The notes under the pieces are model-generated. The model saw only the letters and a program-made list of their open reading frames with translations, made no database searches and had not been told where the DNA came from. From a virus: DNA of 64,000 bases. The position numbers and the translations under genes are program-made. Below, piece by piece: positions 35,224 to 43,364 of the stretch. The stretch covers positions 1 to 64,000 of IMG/VR virus record IMGVR_UViG_3300048597_000133. One strand, written 5' to 3'. Position 1 is the stretch's first letter. Every line of letters begins with the position of its first letter.

Positions 35224-36063
35224 TTATAGATATGGTTTTAGCATTAATAGGTCTTGGTGAAATGACCAAGAAGGACTACCAGGTAGGTAAGGGGTCAGCC
35301 ATTGGTTACTGGTGACCACGTTGTTGCCTTTTTTGTATTTGGTGGTGGATTCTATGCGTGGCTCACATCTTGCGGGACGGGCTGGATTTAAGGTAAAAAC
35401 CGTCGGATGTCTGCCTAATTTCAGGTCAGACCGCCGACGGCAATCATTCAAGCCCATTCCATCCAACACCTTGGGGTATAACAACCGTAAACCTCTAAAG
35501 GCTAACGATCCGCACACCAACATTGGAACAGTAGATGGTAGTGTCTCTAACTCTAGCTTTAGCCACGACAAAACACAAGGCTTCACATGTGTATGCAATA
35601 AGGGCTTACGCGCCCCTGGGTCGCACTTTAAAACATTAGTAACCCAACAATCATCGTAAGTATTCAAACCATATATCTGATTTAGTTTGTACCTGATATA
35701 GCCGCCGGCATTGTACGGTCTCAACAACCCGCTTTTAAGTCGGTCACCGTTTTCCCCTCTACGGGTGTCCCAAAAAGGCTCACCATTAGCTGCTTCCCAA
35801 TGTCCGCTAAAATCACTGATTACTATCAGCTTCACGTCGTTGACATCATCAGGACCAGCTCCTGGCGCTACTAAACTCAATGGCTCTGTACGGCGTGAAC
35901 CATCATTAGCCATATTGGCTTCAGTAGCCTTCTTGTTTCTGGCTTCACGTACCTTACCTAAAGGACAAATTGTACATTTAGTATCACAACGAATAATAGG
36001 GTGGTCTCCGGCTAAGTATCTAGTTGGAGGCTGATTTGGTAATTGAGGCTCTAGTGCTTGCAT
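35224..36063 (-). CDS. Family-4 uracil-DNA glycosylase-like protein
   Basis: 279 residues. The N-terminal CDTKCTICPLGK resembles the cysteine box of family 4 / SPO1-type UDG, which binds a 4Fe-4S cluster. YDDCWVTNVLKCDPG matches the conserved TN..KC segment, and the C-terminus has TLNPARPARC in the position of the usual HP-containing motif. The family removes uracil or, in phage SPO1, was linked to DNA polymerase. It overlaps the DHH gene end by 44 bases. Confidence 0.75.
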   Translation of the reverse strand: MQALEPQLPNQPPTRYLAGDHPIIRCDTKCTICPLGKVREARNKKATEANMANDGSRRTEPLSLVAPGAGPDDVNDVKLIVISDFSGHWEAANGEPFWDTRRGENGDRLKSGLLRPYNAGGYIRYKLNQIYGLNTYDDCWVTNVLKCDPGARKPLLHTHVKPCVLSWLKLELETLPSTVPMLVCGSLAFRGLRLLYPKVLDGMGLNDCRRRSDLKLGRHPTVFTLNPARPARCEPRIESTTKYKKGNNVVTSNQWLTPYLPGSPSWSFHQDLLMLKPYL

Positions 36064-36952
36064 AATTCCTATTAAAGAAACTGGGGTCGTCAGTTTTGAT
36101 AATCACCGCGTGGTGATGTCCTTTAGGTCTCCAAAGTTCCACCAACTCATTAATATTAGGAGCTTCTCCATTAGGGCTATTCCTCAAGGACCAGACGTTA
36201 TTGCTACTCTTAAGCGCCACAAAGGGAGCCTTTGGGTACATATGATATAACTCTTTAGCAATGTCGCTGATAAGTGGACGCTCATTATTTCTGAGCATCA
36301 CATATGGAATGTTATTTATACCAGCTACCTGACCAAGTTTATGCCTTTTGACTACTCTGCCTATAGACTGCTGGAAAGGTCCATTAATCTTCGCTCCTAG
36401 GGGGCACATATAATCTAAGAGCTCTTCTTTAGACATAGCTGCCAACTTTTCATATAGCTCAAAGGACCGTCCCGTTAAACCATAAGCAGCGTGGACTAGG
36501 ATAGTCTGCTCTAATCTATTGAGCATAAGGTCCCGGTCACTAATATATTTAAGAAACTCGGGTACAGGCTCGTCAGGAAAATAATGTTGCCAGCAAGTAA
36601 TAGCGGCAGACTGCTCAAAGTTGACTACTAGAGTAAGATTGGGATTATCTAATTCAGCGTCTAGTAAGTCTTTAGCCGCCAAATGGTGGTCAATCATAGT
36701 AACCTTGTGCCCTTGCTTAAGCCAACGCTTTAGGGTTTTAGCCGGGTAATGGTAGTCAACTATGTATATGTTTTTGGGGTTGTCGCCAAAGTATAGTTTA
36801 TTGTTTTCATACTGGTGGCTACGCCCAACCATTTTTATACTGGTTATGTTTTGTTGTCTTAGCCAACGGTCAACCACCCAAGCGGCGGCATAACCGTCTG
36901 GGCAGATTTGGCTGGTATTTACCATGTGGTAAATGATGTAATTATTCGGCAT
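36020..36952 (-). CDS. DHH-family phosphoesterase (RecJ/NrnA-like)
   Basis: About 310 residues from ATG 36952, which has GGAGGT 13-18 bases upstream; the longer form from 36976 is less likely. Motifs: ICPDGYAAAWV (D-G box), IYIVDYHYP, and the DHH motif in VTMIDHHLAAKD. It would hydrolyse ssDNA or short oligonucleotides or nucleotide second messengers. Phage DHH enzymes occur in recombination modules; c-di-nucleotide degradation is an alternative. Confidence 0.8.
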   Translation of the reverse strand: MPNNYIIYHMVNTSQICPDGYAAAWVVDRWLRQQNITSIKMVGRSHQYENNKLYFGDNPKNIYIVDYHYPAKTLKRWLKQGHKVTMIDHHLAAKDLLDAELDNPNLTLVVNFEQSAAITCWQHYFPDEPVPEFLKYISDRDLMLNRLEQTILVHAAYGLTGRSFELYEKLAAMSKEELLDYMCPLGAKINGPFQQSIGRVVKRHKLGQVAGINNIPYVMLRNNERPLISDIAKELYHMYPKAPFVALKSSNNVWSLRNSPNGEAPNINELVELWRPKGHHHAVIIKTDDPSFFNRNYASTRASITKSASN

Positions 36953-37175
36953 CGTCGTTAATGACCTCCAGCACAATGCGCGGAGGCTCTCCTTGAATTG
37001 GTGATCTAGTTACATGGTCAACTTTATAAATTGTAGGGGGTGTATCTGGGTCATCTAAGTGTTCATCTATTAATACTTGTCCCCGTCGAAGTACCCACTG
37101 GCGCCGGCGCCAACTCATAAAATGCGGGTACTTCAACTTACTTTTGGGGTCTACCGCTTTGTTACGTCTTGACAT
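36942..37175 (-). CDS. Small basic/acidic unknown protein
   Basis: 77 residues. The N-terminal half is basic (PHFMSWRRRQWVLRRGQV), the C-terminal half beta-like and acidic. It overlaps the DHH start by 11 bases. No family recognised. Confidence 0.6.
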   Translation of the reverse strand: MSRRNKAVDPKSKLKYPHFMSWRRRQWVLRRGQVLIDEHLDDPDTPPTIYKVDHVTRSPIQGEPPRIVLEVINDDAE

Positions 37176-37195
37176 ACGTCTCCTTGAAGTTAAGC

Positions 37196-38611
37196 TTAGT
37201 CTGCTATTTGGTCTAAAGATACTTCAGTAGAACAACTAAGACATATGGAGAAGTCTTCAGAGTAGGGCACTGAATCTACAAACATAGTCCATAGCTCTTG
37301 CTCTTCTGAGTAAGACTGAGTCAGACACATTAAATGGTCGTTGTCTGTATTGTCTACTCCTCCGTTTAAATCATTATCAGTCCAAAGCATCAAGTCATCT
37401 GGGTCTTCTGGTAGCTCACTGCCCGCATCTTCATATAACTCATCCTCTGTTAACAGCTGACAAAATTTGTAGGTGGCTATAAGTGCACACATAAGATAGC
37501 TATGGTTGATGATTAAAGACCTCCAAGGGGTCTCTTCGCCTGTTAATTCGGCAAACAGAGCAAAGGACTTATCTTTCTCCATCAAGTCTGAAGACTTCGT
37601 TAATTCTAGATGGCTTTCAAGGCAGCGTAGTCTGACTCCTTCTGACTCGTTAGCCGAGCGCTTTTTCTGAATATTGGTTTTATGGATGAGTTGCTTGGCG
37701 GCGAATATCCGGCTACTCATATTAGTCAGCGGCATGTTGTTATTAAGGATAACAGGAGCATATTCACTGACAGCTCGACTTAAATATGCTTCGGTGGTGG
37801 GCAACAATAGCCAATCTTTACCAGACCATACTTGGACGTGCTTTTGGTCAGAAGTGATTCTAAAATTAAGGTCCCCATTAACCTGTAAATTAAGTATTCT
37901 TACTAGATGTCTGGCCGGGACACCAAAGCTTATCTTGTCTAATCCTTCGATGGTGCACTGGGCGTCTATACCTACTTTGATTAGGCTAATGCCGGTATCC
38001 GCGCCGCTATACTCAGAACCAAATACCTGTAATTTGCCTAAATCTTTGTTGTAGTAAAACCAGACGGACCGGTGACTTGTGTCATTAGCGTATTTGCTAA
38101 AGGTATTTAATATGGCAACCCGCCTCCGAAATGGAATTAAGTCTGGGATGTTAATGCATCCAGAGAGCCAGTCTGTAAAAGCAGGAGGCCGGAACTCATC
38201 AAAACTTCCCGTATATATGGGACTGGTAATGTGGTCTACCATTTCCGGGTCAGCACTGAGACTACAATCCGTAAGGCATTGAACCTCTATTTCATTACGT
38301 TTGGTGGCTCGTATCCTCATTGGATTACTAACCCATGGCTCTTCTTTTAATTGTTTAATATCAGAGCCGTCAATCAGGAACTGAGATTCGCCCACTATAC
38401 CGGAGCTGGGGATTACCTTAGACCCCCAAGTAGACCGCTTTAATAAGGCAGTCAGTCGACAATGAGACTCATCTATCTGGGCTAGTCTCATATAACGCAA
38501 GGCAGAGCCAGCGGGGCTGGCCTCTTCGTCTAAGTCCAGCAAAAATTTAACTGCCTGGACTAATTGAGCACCAGTGGCAAAGTCCAGGTAGTTCAGGTTA
38601 TTATTTTTCAT
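37196..38611 (-). CDS. Sliding-clamp-like protein (DnaN-like), tentative
   Basis: 471 residues. The region around RRRVAILNTFSKYANDTSHR, then LQVFGSEYSGADTGISLI and ISFGVPARHLVRIL, resembles the middle domain of a bacterial beta clamp: a helix, then strands with G-x-D/E-x-x-x, then the PARxL segment. The C-terminus is long, acidic and not clamp-like (EDAGSELPEDPDDLML). If correct it is the processivity factor for the polymerase at 40218. The call rests on local similarity only. Confidence 0.5.
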   Translation of the reverse strand: MKNNNLNYLDFATGAQLVQAVKFLLDLDEEASPAGSALRYMRLAQIDESHCRLTALLKRSTWGSKVIPSSGIVGESQFLIDGSDIKQLKEEPWVSNPMRIRATKRNEIEVQCLTDCSLSADPEMVDHITSPIYTGSFDEFRPPAFTDWLSGCINIPDLIPFRRRVAILNTFSKYANDTSHRSVWFYYNKDLGKLQVFGSEYSGADTGISLIKVGIDAQCTIEGLDKISFGVPARHLVRILNLQVNGDLNFRITSDQKHVQVWSGKDWLLLPTTEAYLSRAVSEYAPVILNNNMPLTNMSSRIFAAKQLIHKTNIQKKRSANESEGVRLRCLESHLELTKSSDLMEKDKSFALFAELTGEETPWRSLIINHSYLMCALIATYKFCQLLTEDELYEDAGSELPEDPDDLMLWTDNDLNGGVDNTDNDHLMCLTQSYSEEQELWTMFVDSVPYSEDFSICLSCSTEVSLDQIAD

Positions 38612-38669
38612 TTGTTATAGGAACGATTAGGGCGGGGCGGGCAGAGCCCCATTGATAATATCTGTTAGT

Positions 38670-38999
38670 CTACTTTTTAGTGAGCAGACCTTCAGCTTTA
38701 TCTAACCAAACACCTAAAGAGAATTCAGAGAGCACCGCTTGTTTTAGGTCTTCCCTCAGTTTGCTGTCTTCTAACTCTTCTGGCAGAATGGCGTCGTCTA
38801 CAAAATTAAAAGCTTCTGCTAACTGACCATCTAGTTTATCTAGAGTCTGTTGTAGATACTTATCTTTGACATATGAGTAGGATTTACGCCCTAGGCTAGC
38901 AGCTAGAGGTTCTACTACGGACTTAGATGCAATGGTAAGAAAGAAGCCCAGGCCGACGCCTAAGACTAAATCAATAGCATGCGCGATGAAGTTAATCAC
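38670..38999 (-). CDS. Holin-like membrane protein
   Basis: About 109 residues from GTG 38999, which has GGAGAG 6-11 bases upstream and overlaps the lysin stop by four bases (GTGA). One transmembrane segment (VLGVGLGFFLTIA) near the N-terminus is followed by a long helical, acidic tail. Position right after a lysin supports a holin or pinholin role. Confidence 0.65.
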   Translation of the reverse strand: MINFIAHAIDLVLGVGLGFFLTIASKSVVEPLAASLGRKSYSYVKDKYLQQTLDKLDGQLAEAFNFVDDAILPEELEDSKLREDLKQAVLSEFSLGVWLDKAEGLLTKK

Positions 39000-39886
39000 A
39001 GCCAGTCTCTCCAAAGTAAAGTAAAGTCAAATCGGGCAGCTCGGTTGGTTTTATACTGAGTCGAGCTTTTAACTAGTTTCATGAAGTTAAGAAACTGGTT
39101 AGGGTCGCGGATGACAACACAACCAGCGCTCCAAGTACTTATGTACGAGTTAAAAGCGCCACGCCAACCAGTCGTTTTAGTAGTATGCAAGTTAATTCCA
39201 TTCCAGTACTCAGTAGTGACGCGGTCATCCCTATAAAAGTTACGATTAGCGTCACGGACTAAGATGGCAGGACCTACTTGTTGTAAAGCTTCATAACCAC
39301 GATGGCGACCAACAGTCCAGATTTGTCGATGTTGTCCTAATTGAAGGCGGGCAGCCCCACCTCTATTTAAAGGATTAATGGTATAGTATCTGCCCGGCTC
39401 TGTAGTCCCAACGTAAAGACAAGACCATTTAGGTTGATTTAAAGCATCAAATTGCATGATACCGATTAGGTCATTCCAGCGGTCAGGCGCGTCATTGTTA
39501 GCTGTACCGTCTAGATTAAGACCTTCTATGCCGATGATATTAATGGCGCCGGGGCGCTGGTCTAATATAAAACCCCGCTCGACACAACAACGGAATGCGC
39601 GGTCCACTATGGAGTTACTACTGGGTAGTTTAGGAGTCTTTAAAAGTTCAGCCAAAGACCCTGCACCAACCAACTCCGGAGACTTTTGGTGGATAGTATT
39701 CTTAAATGTATTCCAACCACCTTGAGTAAGAGGACCATAAAGTCCGTCAATGCGGTCTTTAGGGTACAACCCTCGATGAGATAGTAAGGTTTGCAGTTCT
39801 TTAAGTTCTGCAGAAGTGAGAGCTTTTACTGCTTTGGGGTCTCCTTTCGACATTAAGGCAGTAAGAGCCGGGTATAGATTGCTCAT
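38996..39886 (-). CDS. Second lysin: PG-binding plus YkuD-like fold
   Basis: 296 residues. An N-terminal peptidoglycan-binding repeat (YPKDRIDGLYGPLTQGGWN) is followed by a catalytic part ending INLHTTKTTGW and STWSAGCVVIRDP. H ... S-x-G-C is the L,D-transpeptidase (YkuD) active-site pattern. Such domains can cross-link or cut peptide stems. With the adjacent holin candidate it makes a lysis cassette separate from the GH19 lysin at 17897. Confidence 0.7.
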   Translation of the reverse strand: MSNLYPALTALMSKGDPKAVKALTSAELKELQTLLSHRGLYPKDRIDGLYGPLTQGGWNTFKNTIHQKSPELVGAGSLAELLKTPKLPSSNSIVDRAFRCCVERGFILDQRPGAINIIGIEGLNLDGTANNDAPDRWNDLIGIMQFDALNQPKWSCLYVGTTEPGRYYTINPLNRGGAARLQLGQHRQIWTVGRHRGYEALQQVGPAILVRDANRNFYRDDRVTTEYWNGINLHTTKTTGWRGAFNSYISTWSAGCVVIRDPNQFLNFMKLVKSSTQYKTNRAARFDFTLLWRDWL

Positions 39887-39909
39887 AATGATGGCTAGGG
39901 CTTAGTAGC

Positions 39910-40194
39910 TTATACTTTCAACCTAGTCAGAACACCTTCTAAAGCGGTAATCAGTTCCATATGGCGGTGGGCAGTGATTACCTTTAAAGACCCTTTCTCT
40001 TCTACTTCTGCGATATATGGGTATCTAGAACTGGGGCGGCTAACGACGACAGTATAGTCTTTAGCCTTACTAGTTCTATCCTTTAAGGAGACCCATACTT
40101 CCTCGTCATCTACGTCTTTAACTGTTACAGAAAAAGTCGTACCCAGAACTTTTCTAATGGTTCTACGGATACTACGTATTTGGTCCTGTGTCAT
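39910..40194 (-). CDS. Unknown beta-rich protein after polymerase
   Basis: About 94 residues from ATG 40194 (MTQDQIRSIRRT); a longer frame reaches into the polymerase gene but has a poor start. Alternating strands (FSVTVKDVDDEEVWVSLKD) with a final helix. Downstream of the polymerase's last exon by 23 bases. No family recognised. Confidence 0.55.
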   Translation of the reverse strand: MTQDQIRSIRRTIRKVLGTTFSVTVKDVDDEEVWVSLKDRTSKAKDYTVVVSRPSSRYPYIAEVEEKGSLKVITAHRHMELITALEGVLTRLKV

Positions 40195-40217
40195 AGTTTT
40201 GCTACTCAATAATCGAC

Positions 40218-43131
40218 TTAGTGAGCCCAAACCGGGGCGATAGAATAAGAACATGCTCCTTTAATCTCAGACCCTAAAGCCTCAAATTGTTCGGTTTGTA
40301 CCTGTTCCATTATCTGTTTAATAGACTCAGCTATCTCTAATGCTAGGACATCATGCTCGAAGACTAACTCTGTGTATAGCCCGTCGGCGCTCTTCTTGCT
40401 CTTGTCCCAGTCAATGGTAGACTTACCTGGAGCGTAGATTAAGATTTCCAATCGGTGTTACGCCCTACCCGATTCCGATAGGGCTCCTTAGCTTTCACTA
40501 AGGGTCAGACTATATCATCAGCATTATCATGCTGCAACCTGTTTCGAGGTCTCTTGACCCCTACTCCCTTGCGGGATAGTCGTTGGACGGTCAAAGAGTC
40601 CTACCTTGTAATACATACCATACAGCTTATTCTTACAGATAAATGATTCTACAAAAGAGCCGAACGCGCTAGCGCCTTTAGTCCCTATATATAGATAGTT
40701 ATAACTTTTACCACTTTTCTTGACGTCTTTCCGCATTGCAGGTCTGAAACTTAGCAGTGATTCAAACTTATCTATCAGATGCAAAGTCTCTTCATCATTT
40801 AGCATGTTGCAGTAAAGGTGCATAAAGTGTTTCTTTTTATGCCAACTACCGTCATCTAAGTACCAAATTATTAACTCGTTTATAGAGAGCCTATCTATAG
40901 CTTCTTTATAGGTTAAGTCAGCTAAGACATCAGCGTAGTAGAAAGGCGATGTCCTAAACGAATAAATAGGTTTATCTCCGTAAGAATCTGGATGTTGTTC
41001 ACTCACTCGTAACCTATCTTCGTATCCAACATATTTAGCCTTCCATTTTATATAGTCGGCGTCCGTACCACTAAACGTTATTTGATGATGTCTACAGCTC
41101 TTTTGTTTAGATATACACCCATCGCCTAATTTAGCTGTCAGATACAAGTTTATAGGAGTCATTTATAGTAGAGTAAGGTAAGGACTCTAAGCTTCGCTGC
41201 TGATTGCCCAATCTTATGTAATTATAAGCTCTAAGGGGTTCCCAGCAATTAAGGTTGTTTACCCACGACAAAATCTATCGTGCACCTGTCCGATAAGCTG
41301 AACTCTGTTATCATTGAATATAGGGTGGTTATCAATCCACTTCTGTATCCTCAACATTGACTCCTTCGTTTGTGAGCAGCTGAGGCTTTGAATGGCACAA
41401 TTAACAGCAGCGCGCACCGCAGAGTCGCCGTCCTTGCCGCCTGACCGCTCTTCGGACACCCACCTCCATCGTCCAGTCAAGGGCACAATACAAAACCCCC
41501 GTGCGGAGGCTAATGCCCCATAACTTTCAGCCCATTCATAATACCCGGCATAGGTCTTACGATGATTAGCCACCCAGGACTCTGCTACATCCAACTTCAC
41601 ATGGTTTCGTTCACTGATTGACTGACTAGTACTTAAGTACAACATCGCAAAATTGAGCGTCTTTGAGATGTCTCGTGGTTTACGCTTTTCTCCAGGCTGT
41701 ACAACGCGAACAATAGCGTCCCACTCTGACTCAGGCTTCCCTTCTATAAGATGAGGATGGGTGCAAGTGCACCCAGTTAATGTATGAAGGTCAGAGTAGG
41801 GGTCTGGGTATTCTGTCCCATCTGGTAACTTCTTTTTCTTGGGCAATAATTGAGCCTTAGTCATAGCAGGGTCTTTGCTTAATACCGTAGCTACGGCTAT
41901 TTCTTGCAGTATTGTTATCATTGAGTTCTTTATCTCAACTTCTTATGGTTTACTATCCCATAAGCTCAGACTATATCATCTTCCTGTACATACAGGAAGG
42001 AGGGCGCTCGTGGCTGCATTACTGTCTGTTCTAGACTCGGCAGCTAGTCGTTACACTTTCCTACTATCCCTAGTAGACTTAGCTCGGGATTATCCTTAAA
42101 TACTCAGAGGACGTTCCCCGAATTCACCCCCTTTGCTCCTAAACATTACTATTTAGGGGAGCCGGACTTACTACCTAGCAGAATATCTCTCTTTCTATGG
42201 AGAGCTGGCGCTGATAAATCACTATACAAATAGCTTATAAACTTCCTTCTGTTATCAGATACGCCTGATACGTATGCTGCATGTACATTTTCTTTTATAA
42301 GTCTATACCAACAATTAACGCCTTGTGATTGCATATAATCAAGCGCTTGGTCTATAAAAGATTTACTGCCTGAAAATATGTAAGTTGATGTTTTATGAAC
42401 TGTACCGTTCCCATCAAAGTACCCTCGGATAAAATCCCAGGTGAAGTTAAAATTTAACTTAAGGGTAAGGCTTTTTCTCGGTGTAATACCTAAAGAGATA
42501 AGGAAGTCTACAACCATCACATTAGAGAATCCTACGGCATATTCATATACGCCATATTTTTTATTCCAAGACCTGTTCACATTTACAGGTGCTTTTAAGA
42601 ATTCAATATACTTCTCTAAGTGTTCTGGGTCTTTATTTGTACAAATACGTACGCAGCTGGCTTTGCCTTTAATGTCACTAACACAACCGTCGGATGCTAT
42701 ATAACCCAACCAGTACTGAGTTTCAGGATTGGTTAAATCAGCAAATGGATTATGGTGAACTTTTCGTAGTCTATCTCCTGTAGAGATTAGAGGTATGTTA
42801 TTACGCAAAAGAATTCTCCTAACGGAAGTATTGTTAGCTAAACCTGTTTCTTTAGCTATCTCTACTGTGTTTAATCCTTGTTTGTATAACGATACAACTA
42901 ATTCTTCAGTTTCTTTAGAGCAACGCTTAGGCATAATTTCTACTGTAGTTAGTGTTTTTGACTCGAGTAATCTAAAGATACTATACAGCTCCCAGAGCCA
43001 TCACCGCAGGTAAAGCCATTACGTGGGTTGCTGACAAAAGATACAACTTCTTCCTCAGTCTGTGGTTTGTCTAAGGCTACAGCAGTTTGGTTGGTGCCGG
43101 GCCTAGTAGTTATTCTTCGTTTTCGTTTCAT
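40218..43131 (-). CDS. Family-A DNA polymerase, three exons, two group I introns
   Basis: Exons are 42961-43131, 41277-41906 and 40218-40448 (57, 210 and 76 residues; 343 in total). Splicing joins VSLDYSS to QEIAVAT (motif A) and QVHD to EILIYAPG (motif C, H-D-E). Motif B is KTLNFAMLYL, and RAAVNCAIQSLSC matches the polI 'RAA-N-PIQG' helix. The start ATG overlaps the stop of the upstream gene, so the gene really begins here: the exonuclease, thumb and most of the polymerase N-terminal part are absent. The missing half may be encoded outside this window (a split polymerase). Each unspliced intron would stop translation within a few codons. Confidence 0.88.
40449..41276 (-). other. Group I intron 2, in polymerase motif C
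   Basis: 828 bases. The 5' exon ends ...CACGAT (U before the splice), the intron ends in G, and the 3' exon begins GAAATC. Core elements are visible on the minus strand: P as AATTGCTGGGAACCCC, Q as GGGCAATCAGCAGC, R as CCAACGACTA, and S as GATATAGTCTGACCC. These closely match the T4 td-type group IA pattern. The insertion splits the H-D|E of motif C. A LAGLIDADG gene lies inside. Confidence 0.9.
40527..41162 (-). CDS. LAGLIDADG homing endonuclease in intron 2
   Basis: 211 residues. Motif-like segments are NLYLTAKLGDGCISK and INELIIWYLDDGSWHK (two LAGLIDADG motifs with acidic G-D-G / D-D-G). It cuts intron-less alleles to spread the intron. Its last 25 or so codons overlap the intron's own R, P7 and P8 sequence, so protein evolution and RNA folding constrain each other. 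Confidence 0.85.
   Translation of the reverse strand: MTPINLYLTAKLGDGCISKQKSCRHHQITFSGTDADYIKWKAKYVGYEDRLRVSEQHPDSYGDKPIYSFRTSPFYYADVLADLTYKEAIDRLSINELIIWYLDDGSWHKKKHFMHLYCNMLNDEETLHLIDKFESLLSFRPAMRKDVKKSGKSYNYLYIGTKGASAFGSFVESFICKNKLYGMYYKVGLFDRPTTIPQGSRGQETSKQVAA
41907..42960 (-). other. Group I intron 1, in polymerase motif A
   Basis: 1054 bases. The 5' exon ends GATTACTCGAGT (U before the splice), the intron ends in G, and the 3' exon begins CAAGAA. Core motifs are P GAATTCGGGGAACG, Q AATCCCGAGC, R TAACGACTAG and S GATATAGTCTGAGC. The endonuclease gene occupies the 5' part, before P. The insertion is 3 codons after the catalytic Asp of LDYSS. Confidence 0.9.
42149..42934 (-). CDS. LAGLIDADG homing endonuclease in intron 1
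   Basis: 261 residues with an N-terminal helix-turn-helix (LNTVEIAKETGLANNTSVRR) then LAGLIDADG motifs YWLGYIASDGCV and FIRGYFDGNGTV. Motif 2 has G-N-G rather than a second acidic G-D-G, so activity may be weakened, though D is present earlier in it. The HTH would add DNA-binding specificity. Confidence 0.88.
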   Translation of the reverse strand: MPKRCSKETEELVVSLYKQGLNTVEIAKETGLANNTSVRRILLRNNIPLISTGDRLRKVHHNPFADLTNPETQYWLGYIASDGCVSDIKGKASCVRICTNKDPEHLEKYIEFLKAPVNVNRSWNKKYGVYEYAVGFSNVMVVDFLISLGITPRKSLTLKLNFNFTWDFIRGYFDGNGTVHKTSTYIFSGSKSFIDQALDYMQSQGVNCWYRLIKENVHAAYVSGVSDNRRKFISYLYSDLSAPALHRKRDILLGSKSGSPK

Positions 43132-43364
43132 GGGCGGTCACTTAGTTCCTTGAGCTTTTGTTTGCCTTTTTTGGTTAAGGTGAGCGGAGCTGACTGTTTA
43201 AGCAAATCTTTACCCTTGAGAGATTTAAGGGCGTCGGCAATTTGCTGTTTAGTTAGCCCCCCGCAGTCTATAGGATAAGCAATAGGGTTGTGGTCTATAA
43301 AAGACTGCAACACCAATTGCTCATCTTCTGTTAACTGCGGACCAAAGTTATTGGACTGGGTCAT
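43128..43364 (-). CDS. Small winged-helix-like protein
   Basis: 78 residues. TKQQIADALKSLKGKDLLKQ followed by a lysine-rich strand (APLTLTKKGKQKL) is a typical winged-helix layout. Its TGA overlaps the polymerase ATG (ATGA), and its start overlaps the GHKL gene end by 17 bases. It could regulate or assist the polymerase operon. Confidence 0.6.
   Translation of the reverse strand: MTQSNNFGPQLTEDEQLVLQSFIDHNPIAYPIDCGGLTKQQIADALKSLKGKDLLKQSAPLTLTKKGKQKLKELSDRP

Noticed and set aside
39012-39014. TTG start for the holin-like gene
   Set aside because: GTG at 38999 has GGAGAG just upstream and a classic GTGA overlap with the lysin stop.
40194-40254. N-terminal 20 codons of the 39910 gene
   Set aside because: They overlap the final polymerase exon and lack a start context; ATG 40194 is preferred.
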